Below are positions 1 through 12,600 of a DNA stretch of 60,000 nucleotides, in pieces. Source of the stretch: Liolophura sinensis. Its lineage: Eukaryota > Mollusca > Polyplacophora > Chitonida > Chitonidae. Position numbers and translations under genes: made by a program. Every line of letters begins with the position of its first letter. The first letter of the stretch is position 1. The notes under the pieces are model-generated. The model was not told where the DNA came from. It worked only from the letters and a program-made list of their open reading frames with translations, and made no database searches. Where the stretch lies: the NCBI RefSeq assembly GCF_032854445.1, contig NC_088299.1, positions 6,673,001-6,733,000 of the forward strand. Direction: 5' to 3'.

Positions 1-345
1 TAAGGCACAGCAAGCAACCATAAAACGAAACATGCCAAAACGCAATGATCATCTTTGGCCAGAATATATGTGCAGAAAATGGCTATAGTATGTACAGGGT
101 AAATTCCGTGTTAAGGTAACTTTTTCCATGACGTTTTGTCGTTACCAAACTGGTAAAATATTTATTACTCAAGCTTTGAGAGAGAGCAGGTGAAATTCAG
201 CTTGGAAACAAGCTGCCATAGTGCGCGGGAAAATGTAGTCCATTCAGAGATATTCTGCAATCCTGCTATTGGGTGATGCTGTTTTAAAATGGGATTTTCA
301 GGCCTCTCCACCAGAAGCAGGCAATTTTTTTTTTCAAGTTGATTC

Positions 346-550
346 GATTTATTTATTTATTTGATTGGTGCTTTACGCCGTGCTCAAGAATATTTCACTT
401 ATAGGACGGGGGCCAGAATTATGGTGGGAGGAAACCAGAATGTCCTAAACAAACCATCGTCCTTTATCAGCTATCTTATAAACCTCCTGACTTAAAGCCA
501 CGTGTCTAAGCCAGCGATACCTAGATTCGAACTCACGATCTCATGCATGG
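346..550 (-). mobile_element. Type A SINE, diverged
   Basis: On the plus strand it runs ATTTATTTATTTGATTGG, then TACGCCG, TCAAGAATATTTCACTTATA and GGTGGGAGGAAACC. The element itself reads on the minus strand with its AAAT tail at the low end. The part near 480-540 ends in a B-box-like GATTCGAACTC and differs from the main subtype, resembling the copy at 4.75-4.93 kb. Confidence 0.75.
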
Positions 551-1586
551 ATGAATTTTTTTTTCAAGAACACACTTGCCTTATCTGCACTGCAAATGCA
601 GGTTGATTGCAAAATGTAACCATTTTTATTAAGTTATTGTTATAAATGGTCTAGTAACAATATTTTCTTCCACATGTACTTGAGTATGTTTGTATATGGA
701 CGCATCATCTCAGAAGAAGCTAGATTTAATTGAATTTTGATAGATAGTTTCAACGACGCGCTGAAAAAGGTTTTGCACTTAGTATACTCACCAATAAGTT
801 CATTATATTTCATGCATTTCATATTTGTTCTCCAAAAAGTTTAATCTTACCGAAATAGCAGTCAATGAACTCAATAAACTGTTTGAAGATAATCAAAGTT
901 GTTATACAGTATCGCGTACTTTGACATTTATACTCCATGTGCAATTGCTCAGTCTGCAATGTTGCTATTTTTTGTAGAAAGCAAGATATCCATGGGTTAC
1001 AAACAGTTCACATTGTGTGATCTGACTCGGGTTGGATGTTATGGGAGTGGACAGTATTCTGAAGGGGGATATAAACAAATGGCAAAATCGGGCTTCCGTA
1101 GAACTCTATCCATCAGGCTAGCTTTCAGGTGAATACTCTAGGCAGTTTTTGCAGACTGTTACATGCGCAGCTAATGCAACAAACATATCCACGTGTTCCA
1201 GACACATGGGCTGACTTAAACAGGCCACGTGCCCGGATGTACGTGGTTAAAAACCATCTGTTCTCGCCAAGCAGGGGGACGTTATGAGGGTAACAAAGTC
1301 ATCCCCACCCTCAGTAATTTGTCCATCTCTATATTTTATGTTATAGAGGTTCTATACATACTACTATATGTGTGTTACATAATATTGTCTGCCCAAGTCT
1401 TTGTATAGATAAACTTGGGTAGTTTTCTCAATGTCGAGCGACAACACAGAAATCCATCCAACAGAGATGTTTTCTTTGTGAGGTTTACTGAGGTCAGAAT
1501 ATACACGTATATACACTGATCCGAATCAAATCACTTCAGCGAAAACAATACACTTTGAACACTATAAATCTATTTAACTCATATCT
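551..1586. other. Non-coding, nothing recognised
   Basis: AT-rich. Short ORFs (640-822 and 899-1132) have no recognisable features. Confidence 0.5.
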
Positions 1587-1923
1587 GCCCCGATGGCTCA
1601 GTTGGTAGAGCGTCCCTTCGAGAGCGGCAGACCCAGGGTCATTCCAGAGTAGGTTCACACCTAAAAGAGGACGTTGTAGCTCCCTTGCTTGGGGTTCAGC
1701 ATTAAAAAGATAGGGCAACGACTGGTTGACCCGCATCAGTATAATGGCTCGGATGGGGCACCTTACTTGCCTTTGGTAGGTCGTCTCAGTGAAGCAGCGC
1801 TAGATAAAAGAGAGGTGGAAATATGTTCTGCAACAAGGACATTATTCTAAGGACCCTGTCGTCCTCATATGACTGAAAAATTGTTAAGCACGACGTTAAG
1901 CCCTAAGCACTCACTCACTCACT
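1587..1923 (+). mobile_element. Type B SINE, complete
   Basis: A tRNA-like head begins GCCCCGATGGCTCAGTTGG (A box at 1594-1605). The B-box region near 1637 is degraded to GGGTCATTCC. The body includes TAGCTCCCTTGCTTGG and GACTGGTTGACCCG, and the 3' end reads GAAAAATTGTTAAGCACGACG followed by CACT repeats. The order of RNA polymerase III-type head, body and short tail repeat defines a SINE. The tail matches the copy at 56.0-56.4 kb. Confidence 0.85.
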
Positions 1924-1964
1924 GTTAAACTCACAGAATACTATGTTTGTCTAGTGATGTGATA

Positions 1965-2140
1965 TTTTATTTATTTATTCATTTATTTATTTATTCCATT
2001 GATGTTTTATGCCGTACCTGTACTCAAGAATATTTCACTTATAAGACGGTGGCCAGCATTATGGTGGGAGGGAACCGAGCAGAGGCCGAGAAAAACACAG
2101 GACCATGCGCAAGTAGCTGGCAAACGTACGGGAGTGATGT
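1965..2140 (-). mobile_element. Type A SINE, head truncated
   Basis: A long ATTTATTT tail, then TCAAGAATATTTCACTTATA and GGCCAGCATTATGGTGGGAG. The tRNA-like head is absent. It lies 42 bases beyond the type B SINE. Confidence 0.85.
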
Positions 2141-2345
2141 GAGAATAGAGTACAATACACCAACAAACTATAATTATGTATACGTCTTTTTGAACAGAAT
2201 ACTTTCTTAAGTGTAACGATGTATTGTGTTGTAACATTTTGAATAGGTTAATTATAACAGATTAGTGTTAAGTGTACATGGTGTATGCAATGTGTTAATT
2301 TTTTTTCACATTCGTGATAGTGCCCTTGTTTGCCAGTTGCTTCAT

Positions 2346-2475
2346 TTTTTATTGTTGTTTACGCCTTGTACAGAAGTATGTTTCGCCTAACGTGACACCG
2401 GCCAGAGACTTATGGGCGGAGGAAACCGGAGTGGCAGGAGCAAACCAACGACCTTTGGCAAATTAATGGCGACCT
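2346..2475 (-). mobile_element. Type A SINE, strongly diverged
   Basis: It matches the family order (TTTACGCC, GTACAGAAGTATGTTTC, GGCCAGAG, GGAGGAAACCGG) with many substitutions and no clear tail, so it looks like an old insertion. Confidence 0.6.
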
Positions 2476-4755
2476 TTGCCACTTGTTACATATGTCATAA
2501 TTGTGGAATGTAAATGGTTTCTAGACAAATTCATGACAGATTACACAAGATACAACGATCGACGGCGTATTGTCAACAAGGCTCTAAGAACTGTGAAAAC
2601 AGGGATCGACGGTGTTGACCCCGCATCTTATGTAACCTCGCGCTTGAAAGACAAACGACTTTAACATCTCTTGAGCTGTGCCTCTTATTTTGGTAAGATA
2701 CCGTTTGCACTTACCATGATGTTAGTTCCTTCTTGGTTCCATGGGCACCATGCAATCAAGAGCAGTGAAAAGTCTAAATTCTCGTATACGTTAGTGAATT
2801 CATATGGCGGCAAAGCCCCAGATTTATACGCCGAAGCCCATTTATTCTGACTGATATTCAAGAAGCCTGAATCATCTCTTCTGAAGTTAATATGAGCCCG
2901 ACAAAATGTCCTCATCATATGAAAATATCATGATTATCCTCCCACATAATCCTAATACGTCCTAAAATTCTCATGAATAATGCATTAGGTATACGTCATA
3001 AACTTTCACCTATCGAAAAACCAAGAAAAAAGCTAAAACTAAATACGTCATACGATTGCCCTGAATCATAACACATATCATAACACATGAATTCCGCACG
3101 ATTCTACCGCAAATCATATGGTGCTATTACCCTGCATCCTAATACACATTACTTCATACGAAAGCTCTTCTGTAAAAACCTCATACAAATTATAGAATCC
3201 ACATTATCTCAATAACGCATTATAGTCTAATGGGCAAACTGCCAAAAGTGTGCAGATCATCATTGCATGAGGTAACAAAACATTGGTAAGTTCATCATGT
3301 TTAACCAGCTGCTCAGTGCGAGTGCAATTGCATGTATGCATCCGCGTATGAAGTCACTCTTGTGCACACAACACGTAAGAAAAAGGGAGTGACAACCTAA
3401 AATTAAAGGCATTCGGTCAACAAATCTACAGTCATACGATTCTTCATTTTATCTTTCATCCCCGCATGCTGTTTCTCGATTTCGAGGCGCTCTGCGGCAT
3501 GTGGCACAAATCTTAACTCGGTTAGTCATTCTCGTTAGCTGTTTGAAAAAAAAAAAGATGAGTTGGAAAAAATACGAAAAAGACGGTTAACAGCAGAGCA
3601 CTAATGACGGACGCTACCTCGACAGACATCAATCTGGATAACTTTACCCGGTGAGAAGCCAGGTTTTCTCCCAGTTTCTTTATGAAGTCTTATTACCTCA
3701 TCCAGGTCATGTCGACATTAACAGACGGTCCCTATCAGATCGCTTTCCATATTACTGTAGCTACCCAAGCCAAACAACTGTAAACACTGGGCCAATAATG
3801 AAAATAAACAACAAACATTCATGTATTTATATATGCGCGAAAAACTTGTATGCGATGCATCGTGTATATGATCATATGGCATATGGTTGTGGGGCTCTCA
3901 GTGATGATTTCCACTCCTCCCGCGATGCGCTCCGAACACTTGTCGGCCATCTGCTGGGAAATTCTTCAACTCATGACATTATGCTGTCACAAAAACATTC
4001 ACTAAATTTCAATTGGTGTTACTGGAAACAGATGCGCGCACCTTTTCGGTGGATACAGCTATTTTCACAGGATGATTTGCTTATTTTTCTGTGAAACTCT
4101 ATCCTCTGTCACAGCCTGAGGTCTGACGACAGATTCTTGTCAAACCTCACGCGATTTGTAAGGGGCACGTGAACCACCGGAAATTGATCTCCACCATGAA
4201 TTCTATAAAAGAGAAAGAATGTCATCAGCAAGTGGCAAACATATTCGGTTACAAAAGGCTGGTTTCCTTGCAGGGGAAACCGCACAGACAAACCTGGATC
4301 TATATCGCTCACACAGAAAGCTCTCTGAGAGAGAAGAACAACACAGCAAATGTTTTCAACTTTAGAAATGATATATATAACGCGTACTTGCGCGTTAGCA
4401 GCATACTTAGCATGACTTCTTTACGGGATAAAACATGAGCTGCCAACATTGATTTCCAAGACCAAGTATACATGGTTTACAACTACAATGTTGCTATGTA
4501 ACCGCATCATGTGTGATCTATTGATGACACATAACACCTTAATTGCACAACAAACGGTTGTATTAAGTGTGTTTAAGAGGCCCCGCTAGATTTTTGAGGA
4601 GCTATGCAAACTTTGACAAGTCTTGTTAACATTACAGGCCTTCCTAACGTGACGTGGAAGGATGAAGAATACACAGATATGACGGATTCAGAATCTTCTT
4701 CAGATTTTATCGTTTGTTTGATTGATGCTTGACAACGTACTAAAGATTGATTGAA
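2476..4755. other. Non-coding, one unassigned ORF
   Basis: A 147-codon ORF (3651-4094, plus) is the longest outside Scratch on that side. It shows no domain, signal peptide or repeat that I recognise and no supporting splice sites, so it is probably chance. Nothing else was seen. Confidence 0.4.
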
Positions 4756-4930
4756 TGAGTGATTGATTGGTGATTACCGTCGTGCTCAAAACTGTTCAAG
4801 TCAGATTTATGAGTGGAGGTGACTGGAAATCCCCATGTAAATTTTCGACCTTCATACCAAGTAAACGCCTCCTGACTTAATGCCTTGGTTGGAACAGCGA
4901 GACCTGGATTCGAACACGCGCGAATGAGGA
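4756..4930 (-). mobile_element. Type A SINE relative, strongly diverged
   Basis: TTGATTGGTGATTACCGTCG, TGCTCAAAACTGTTCAAG and a terminal GGATTCGAACACG B-box-like block. The CCTCCTGACTTAA stretch is shared with the copy at 0.35-0.55 kb, so these two may form a subfamily. Confidence 0.5.
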
Positions 4931-5089
4931 TCTATATAGTTGTTCAAGCCTCGGATCCGTTTCATCAGGGGTGTCGTAACGCTGCGTCCAGAGAATTTAT
5001 CTTGACTTAAGATTACCCCGAAATGTCTCATTTTCATTCTTATAAAGCTAGCAAATTTTGTTATCTATAGGTCACTTGACCTATACTTG

Positions 5090-5185
5090 ATTTATTTATT
5101 TACTTGATTGGTGTTTTACGCCGAACTCTTACTAAGAATACTCTAACTAAACGACGGCGGCCAGGATTATGGTGGGAGTAAACAC
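5090..5185 (-). mobile_element. Type A SINE, 5'-truncated fragment
   Basis: The tail TTTATTTATTTACTTGATTGG continues through ACGGCGGCCAGGATTATGG and stops at GGGAGTAAA. Only the 3' half of the element is present. Confidence 0.8.
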
Positions 5186-5252
5186 CTTTATATACTTGAG
5201 AGAACATGTAATAATAAATACCAAACGACTTTCCTTACAGTTGGTATTCATC

Positions 5253-5529
5253 ATTTATTTATTTATTTGATTAGTGTTTTACGCCGCACTCAAATATATT
5301 TCACTTATACGACGGCCCCCAGCATTATGGTGGGATCAAACCGAGCAAAAGCCTCGGGGAAACCCACCACCATCCACAGGTTGCTGTCAGGACTTCGAAT
5401 TCCCACGTACGGCTGGGAAGGAAACCAACATGGGCTAGACTTGAACTGACTGGACGTGAACTCATTTGTGTGATCCTCCTCGGCAATTGCTCCGTGATGG
5501 CGCGCTAAACCACTCGACCACGGAGGCCA
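5253..5529 (-). mobile_element. Type A SINE, near full length
   Basis: The tail is ATTTATTTATTTATTTGATT. The body carries GTTTTACGCCGCACTCAA, GCATTATGGTGGGA and CATCCACAGGTTGCTG. The tRNA-like head, read from 5529 downward, is GGCCTCCGTGGTCGAGTGG with a B-box region near 5440. This is the clearest complete copy in the left part. Confidence 0.85.
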
Positions 5530-6146
5530 ATGGTTTTATTAAGAAGGACAACTAAGCTGTTCCATAGGATACAAGATTTACTTCGTCATGTATATGGAGA
5601 TCTTTTTAGGGTACAAGCTGTATAGTATTATGTCTTTTCATGTGGCATTTCCCATCGTTCGTAACAATTTGGTTATGTGATTAAATAGCATTAAGGCGCA
5701 ATTTTGCTTGATTGTTTATACCCTGATTTCAGCTGAATGTGTCGCTTCAGTTTGGCCAAATACTTCCAATGTGGCGTAACGTCAAACAAATACATTCATA
5801 CAACTGGATATGAAAGGATATTACGCAGAAGACACGGGATGTTCACCCCTCACCAAATGATTTTAATCACGTGTAACTAACACACATTTTTGTTTTTTTA
5901 TCTTGCCTCATTTGTGATGTTGACTCATTCTAAAGCTTTGGAACTTAAGAAATCTGTGTTTCTAATAGTGGAAAAAAAGGTGGAAAATAACAAGTATACA
6001 ACTTAACACTGGAAGTGTTGGATAATATTAAATACATTGTTGACATGTTCCGCCTCTGAAAAGCACCTGCATGTGGAGCACTAAAGCTTTACTTGATAAC
6101 ACAGATGCTTTTCTGCGAATCTATATACAATATATATATATATATA
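5530..6146. other. Non-coding, nothing recognised
   Basis: AT-rich spacer ending in a short TA repeat (6130-6146) next to a SINE tail. Confidence 0.5.
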
Positions 6147-6340
6147 TTTTTATTTTATTTATTTATTTATTTATTCATTTATTTATTTATTTATTTGATT
6201 GGTGTTTTACGCCGTACTCACGAATATTTCACTTATACGACGGCGGCCAGCATTATGGTGGGTGGAAACCGGGCACAGCCCGGGGGGAAACCCACGACCA
6301 TCCGCAGGTTGCTGGAAGACCTTCCGACTTACGTACAATA
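6147..6340 (-). mobile_element. Type A SINE, head truncated
   Basis: A long ATTTATTT tail joined to a TA repeat, then GTTTTACGCCGTACTCACGA, a GGGCACAGCCCGG hairpin stem and CATCCGCAGGTTGCTGG. The element stops near TTCCGACTTACG, right beside a copy of repeat D. Confidence 0.88.
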
Positions 6341-6345
6341 TATAG

Positions 6346-6640
6346 AGAGCAGCGACGATACTATATGACAGTTAGTGACAACTGGCAAATGTTCACACGT
6401 ATTACCGGTGAAATTTAGCCAATTGCGAGTTTACCTCAGTTCGGGTTTTATTCTAACTCATCATGTATATTCTTGTCTATAGTAGCTAATTATACGCACC
6501 ATAGCACCATGGTTTAAGGAGAATTAGGTATTAAAAAATACAGAGTGTTGTTAATTGCAATATATTAGACGTCACTGATCTACATTTGCGCAAAATGCCG
6601 AATTATCATCACATTCAACACACAAACGCATTAAAACAAC
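6346..6640 (+). repeat. Dispersed repeat D, copy 1
   Basis: AGCAGCGACGATAC, ACTGGCAAATGTTCACACG, GGGTTTTATTCTAACTCATC, GCACCATGGTTTAAGGAG and TTATTAGACGTCACTGATC-like blocks recur in the same order at 47.8 kb. It has no ORF, no tRNA head and no obvious terminal repeats, so the class is unknown. Confidence 0.7.
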
Positions 6641-6732
6641 GAAATGGGAGCAGGGAATGCTTAGTCCATGAACAAAAACCCGTTTTATACAGGAATACAA
6701 TGCAAAAGACTACAGCAGAGAAAATACAACCA

Positions 6733-6865
6733 GAGCAGCGATGACACTGTGATAGCTGGCAAATGATCACCCCTAACCGGTAAAATACGAACTGTTGTCA
6801 GTTTACCTCCGAAGTTTTATTCTAACAATTCATTTAAATGCTTAAATAGTAGGTAAAATGCCTTG
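6733..6865 (+). repeat. Dispersed repeat D, copy 2 (5' part)
   Basis: AGCAGCGATGACACTGTGAT, GCTGGCAAATGATCACCCC, GTTGTCAGTTTACCTCC and TTTATTCTAACAATTCATTT align with copy 1, about 390 bases away in the same orientation. The 3' half is missing. Confidence 0.7.
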
Positions 6866-9157
6866 ATGATATAGTTGCAAATTATTCCTGGTCCAGAAAA
6901 ACATAAAATAAGAGACGGGTAAAGGAAAACTGTTCAGTGTATAAGTAATTATCTTGGAAAAATAATTTCACCCGTAATTCAAATGTATTCCGTCAATTCG
7001 GTAAATTAAAGTGCTTATCTTCTGACAGCTTGCTTATATACGCAGCATATACCTTAACATGTGGCACCATTGCGCAGCCTCATACATATTCATGATATGC
7101 GTATCACGTGATCCTAAATCTCGTCATTATTAACCCCACAGAGAGATAAATCAGGCAGATGTTCAGATGAGAGTTTAATGTGTCTTCGGGTTAATGACTA
7201 TGGCTGACTATTTTCACAGACATTTGACAAACTGATTTACACCAGGCGGGATGGGGGCTTGAGCTTAACCCGTTCAAACTCTATCTCTCTCTCCCTTCCC
7301 CTTTTCCCCACCAGTCTCTCGCCTTTTCTCTCTTCGACTTCGACAGCTGACGAAATCATTTTCTGTCCTTGGTGCTACGGAAGACGATCCTATCTCAGCG
7401 CAGATGATTACTGAGCTATCAGTAATGGAGAAAAATCACAGTGAGTGTTTAGTCTACGAAAAGAAAAACAAAACCAGTTCATACTGACATGATATATGAT
7501 TCTGTGAAAACACCTGATTTTCAGCACCGATAATCAGTAAGGTGCTCAATCTGCGAGTCCGTCAGTCACTTGTGAGTTCTTACATCTGCGCTGATCATCT
7601 CTATGCAAAATGACCTTATTGTTGTTGTTGTAGTGATTGCGAATGGTGTTCCCCTTGATATTGACCGTGGGGTGCATGCATTCATTAAATGAACACAGAC
7701 CTTTCTTCTTGGTGTTTTGGCCTTCAACATTTGGCTGTATTGTGTCGGTGTATTCATGTTGGTATTTAAGTCATGTGTTGCTGCCTCACAGAAACGCCTT
7801 GCTGATGACACCAGATATGACACAACTGTCAGTCAGAAGATTAACCTGCTGTTACAGGTTCGAAAGGGCTTTGATAACAAAAAAGACGACATCCGTGTGG
7901 CCATTTGGGTTTAACGTTCGTTGAAGATCGTTTTTCTTCCTCCAATATTGAGTGCAAATCTGTACTCATTACACGCACACGTGAGTTTTTATGTACGCCA
8001 TTGAACATAAATCCGAGTGAAATTATGTGGAAAGCAACGTTAAGCCTGGTTAAAACAAACATTCAAGGTATATATACATGCTGTCAGCAAGGAACCCACA
8101 GCATAACCCAAAAGGGTAATTAGGAGTTAAGATCCCTAAAGACCACCACACGTTCAAATGTACGCTATGACATGAAAAGGCCTGGTCAAATTACAAAGCC
8201 GGAGTTATCTCCCTTTCGGTAACCTAAATCTCTGGTATTTAAATTAAGGTTGATGTCCCCATGGTTGTACAAGTACAACTGTAGACTGAACTAATTGATG
8301 AGTTTTCTCCTCCAACAGCGCGATATATACCTCCCCATCACGTCCCCTTTATGCTAAGAGCCGTAAATCACACAAGTCCGGGTTTTAACCAGACTCGTTT
8401 CTGACAGATGATCTCACCCTAGATGTAACGCGTCTATATGGTTTTCCCTCTAATCACCCAGTTTGCTGAGCGATGGCTCCTTCAGTAATCAAGAACGCAT
8501 AAGTAAATCCAAGCGTGGGTCACAGTCCCAAGATAAACGAGCATCACAGAAAACCTTTCAGTAAAGTACGTATTCGTTAAAAACCTTGACTTACAAATGT
8601 AACGCAAATTCTGCATCCTGGACGTCTTGCGATCAAAAAATAAACAGATTTGCAGTTTTGTACTAAACATGCCGATTGCTGAATAACGTTAAGTTTCCAT
8701 CATCGTTTCAGTCTTCAACTACAAAAAACACTTGCATGAATGGAATACGCATTTTCACCTATATTACTTCGACACATTAGATCATAGAAGAGCGAGAAAA
8801 GCAAGCTCACGCAGCGCCTTTTTTTTTTAACTTCGTCAAGTTTCAAAACATCACACCTCCGTCATCGCTCCGCTTCTGTCCGCCGTCTATTTTCGTGTTC
8901 GAGTCCCGGAGCTTATCTGCATCGTGCTGAAATAATAGAGACAAAGGCGAGTGCTTGATTGAATTTGACGGTGTAAAGCAAGTTCGAAATTCTTTTTGAG
9001 ATTATCAACATTTTTGGAGATAACATTTCTCGCTTAACCGTTAACATGGTTATATCTGAACACGCTGCATGGGTGCGTATATGCAGCTGTAAACGCATTT
9101 TACCCAAAAAGTGAGTAACGCGTATTTTATACAATCTTTACAAAATATGTCGCCTCT
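6866..9157. other. Non-coding, nothing recognised
   Basis: A CT-rich stretch lies at 7275-7330 and a B-box-like GTTCGAGTCCCGG at about 8898 without an A box. Short ORFs at 7566-8123 overlap each other on both strands and are not supported. Confidence 0.4.
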
Positions 9158-9212
9158 GCCCGGTTTCCTTTCACCATAAATCTGAGTACGGCGTAAAAAA
9201 TCAATCAAATTA
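9158..9212 (+). mobile_element. Type A SINE, 3' fragment
   Basis: CCGGTTTCCTTTCACCATAA and GAGTACGGCG followed by AATCAATCAAAT: the last 55 bases of the family with an internal deletion. Confidence 0.65.
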
Positions 9213-9582
9213 AGTTAAAAAACCAAAGTGTGTCGTAATCACCAATTTCCATAAGTGTATGATGTATTACATAGATACTATCACTTAATCACCAGGATAT
9301 CGTGCATAAATATATTTGCAATGTATCACTTTCCAGGATGTAGCATTATTTTACCAATGTTACATGCTGTTTTTCGAGTTACTTGCCAAAATTTAAACTA
9401 ATTTGCAGTCTTTCAGTATTAAATAATCTCCGCTTTGATAGACTGCATAAACCAGCGCTTTGAAATCGAGATGGACAATGTCGATATTTCCGAAGTAAGA
9501 AGGCACCATTTTATTTTACATTCTTGTCAACCTTATTATATATTCCTCTCTCCAAAGTAGGAAATCAGTCTCATTTGCAAGT

Positions 9583-9682
9583 GGTTTCCTGCCTCCATAA
9601 TGCTGTCGCCTTTGTACAAGTGAAATATTCCTGAGTATGGTGAAAAACCAATCACAAATCACATAATTCCAATAAATAAATC
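9583..9682 (+). mobile_element. Type A SINE, 3' fragment
   Basis: GGTTTCCTGCCTCCATAATG, AAGTGAAATATTCCTGAGTA, ACCAATCACAAATC and an AATAAATAAATC tail. The 5' part is missing. Confidence 0.75.
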
Positions 9683-12483
9683 ATTTTTTATGCTAACACT
9701 AACAAAACAACCTTTATTGCCTCCGTGTTAGAAGAGCTTGATTTCTCCAAATCGCGGTAAGAAAACCTGTACATACCCGTGTAGATATATATACAATGTT
9801 TAGTTGCACCTGGCAAAGCATCCAACTTTCAGGGCCGTCACGTATTACTAGGAATAACACTATTATTACTGTGGCTGTAACACCATGCACGCTGTCTTAA
9901 ACATCGAAGTAAACACTTCAACAGTTGTGAGGTAAAACCGATAAGTTGTGAATAGACTAAACAAATAAGCAGCCATTTCGCTGACTGACAAGACAAGCCG
10001 AGCAACACTTAAATAGCATATTGCGGTTCCTCAGAGAATGTGGCAACGGCCGCAAAATCCTATACATACTTAAACAATTTTTACACACAAAAAATAGGCA
10101 ACTTTTTACTCCGTAATATTGTCTTTTTTCTATGCCATAGATTATATGTTACGACAAGAGCTGTGTTTTTGTGGTTTAATTTGTAGTTGCACGTGTGTGC
10201 AAGCGTCGCTATTTCAAACCGGATGGTACTGTCCATAACATTTTGTCCAAAAAAGTTGATAACGTTCCACAAGGTGCCTGTGGGGTAAAGAGCTGTTACC
10301 TTGTAAACATTTTGATAATGTTCATGCATGGGGCAAATTTAGGCATATGCTTTTGTTGTAAGTCCCTTGCTTAAATTGAATGGCCGTCTACTACCAACTG
10401 AAATAACAAATAAAACTATAGCATAATGCAAAATATCTGTCCAGAAAAGGTGTAAATATGAGTTAACAGTATGTACATTTCACGTAGTACACAAGTAACT
10501 TAGTCAAACACGATTAACACACTAAACTGGACGAATATCATTCACTTAATGAATGTGATTAAATATATTCAATACAGTAACAATATCTGGAATACCAAGG
10601 CGAGATAATTTTAGTTGCAACTTTTACTCACATGTTGAATACTTTAATCTCTTAAAACTGCCAAAAGGTAGCGTCGAGTGAGCTTGAGAAAAGCTTTCAA
10701 AAAGATAAGGAGACATGAAATTCCAATTCAAACTTTAACCTCCGCATTTGAAAACTATACATTAACCACAACAGAGGACGCGTAAAAACTGTATGCTTTA
10801 ACATATTTATAGGTCTGCCGCTGATGGTAAATTAGTCATTACATCACGTGACATTTAAAAAGAACATATCTCCCTCCGAGTGTGAAGAGTGTTCTTTCTC
10901 CATTGAAGTCGTCTTGGGACGCCAGACCAGTCCATTTACGGAGAGGTCATGCGGACTGTGGGGTAAATTATCTTGTTTTTATAACGTCAGCCCTGATCCA
11001 TGCCGTCGTAAGGCACACGTTTGAAACTGATACAGTTTGTTTTCTGGGTTAAGAGTGTTCAGGTCCTTTCAGCGCTGACTCCGGATGGCGGTTATTTTTG
11101 GTAGGTGGTAACGTTAGCCCTGTTCCAGATGTGTGCGTCCCCCTGCATGTGACGGGGTCCCTGGATATGCTGTATGTAATCTGGGGGTTGGGGATGGGTT
11201 GCTGTCCCGGCAGGAAGGATGGGTGTCCCTCACACCACATGTTCCTCTCAGTTCCCTTCCACATCTTTGCCTCATCTTCTTTCCGCTTCCTAGGAGAACA
11301 CATTATATACGTTTCCATAACACACACAGGGGCACGCAAATGTAGGTCTATATGTACCCCGGAATCTCCTTCTACCATTCTACTACACCTAGATTATTCT
11401 GTTCTTATAATGACGCAAGGTTGTATCCTTAAAGTGAATCGTTTCTCGCAACCAATGTGTAGATATCTGCAGGCCTAATGAGACCCCTTATATTTCGTTA
11501 GTCCCTATAGTTAAACGGGCATCACGATGATTTCGATACCATGATATACAAAGTCAAAGCAGATCTATTTCCAACATCAAATTGCAAAGAAGAATTCAAA
11601 CATTCCTTTTATGTGTGACAGACAGAAATAAAATTGTTTGTTTCACTGGTATCCATGCATTGTACATATACACAATTTTATACTGATTCATTTCATTCGC
11701 TAGGAACGTATATTCCTTGCGTCTCTCCCTCATCATTGAAAATTATTCACTGCTTCTCTGTACACCTATCTGTCCATTACTTGATGTACTTTCTCAGTTC
11801 TTTGGTGGCATGCGCTGAACCCTTTTTGGAGGGGTTGGGGGTGGGGGTATTGGTCTTGCGATTATTAATAGAAATGTCTGTTTCCATACCTTAGATTCTG
11901 AAAGATATTTGACTTATACAGTCAGGATTATGGTCCGGAGACGGACAATGCCAAGGGTGGCTGGCAACCACGTATATCTCAGAAACCTTTTCACCCAAAA
12001 GCACCACCATGTAACAGTTCCTCGTTGGTCAAAAGCCTAACACTAGGAGGGCCATGTTTTGACTTAAATCTAAGACTTAATCTTTACCACTGGTAATATT
12101 CTTAAGCATGGATTTGAACTTAAACGCTATTTTCCATGCTTGCCATGAAGGTATGGCAACTCTTATAGTATTAAGAAAAAAAATGTTTAAGGGCAGTAAC
12201 ACATTTTAGCGCAGTGTAAACTGTACTGAAGTTAAGACAGCTTCGTGATTCTGTGACCTGTGATCCTCCTGTCGTCCGCGATCTGCCGCGACGGTCAACG
12301 CGTTTGACCACTGAGCCATATACAAATTGTGCTGAATTTAACTTGACGGAATTTTTGCAAATGAACCATTGATTTGCAACAATACAGGTGGTCATGCTTG
12401 ATTTTTTTGTTTTAAAAATAATTATTGCGAGTCGAGAATCAAAACATATAATATTGCAGTACTGACAAAATCGAATGCAAGGT

Positions 12484-12600
12484 GCAAACGTAAAGGGATG
12501 TTGAAAATAATCATACGATTATCCATTTAGGTTGACGGCTGGTTACCTATACCATTGTTTTATTTTCACATTGTTTCTTCAGAATCAATGAATGAATGCT
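12484..12600. repeat. Dispersed repeat G, copy 1
   Basis: GGCTGGTTACCTATACCATT and CACATTGTTTCTTCAGAA are shared with 13.93-13.97 kb. The stretch GATGTTGAAAATAATCATAC also recurs about 218 bases on (near 12716), so part of the unit is locally duplicated. Confidence 0.45.

Noticed and set aside
3651-4094. A 147-codon plus-strand ORF
   Set aside because: No domain, repeat or splice signal. One ORF of this size is expected by chance in 60 kb.
6093-6418. ORFs of about 90-115 codons over SINE tails (also at 39060-39366 and 18322-18695)
   Set aside because: They are translations of the ATTTATTT tail and SINE body and recur at each copy. They are not genes.
8860-8915. A tRNA gene or SINE head (GTTCGAGTCCCGG)
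   Set aside because: A good B box but no A box or cloverleaf upstream.
11905-12325. A decayed type A SINE
   Set aside because: Only two short resemblances separated by unrelated sequence, too little to call.
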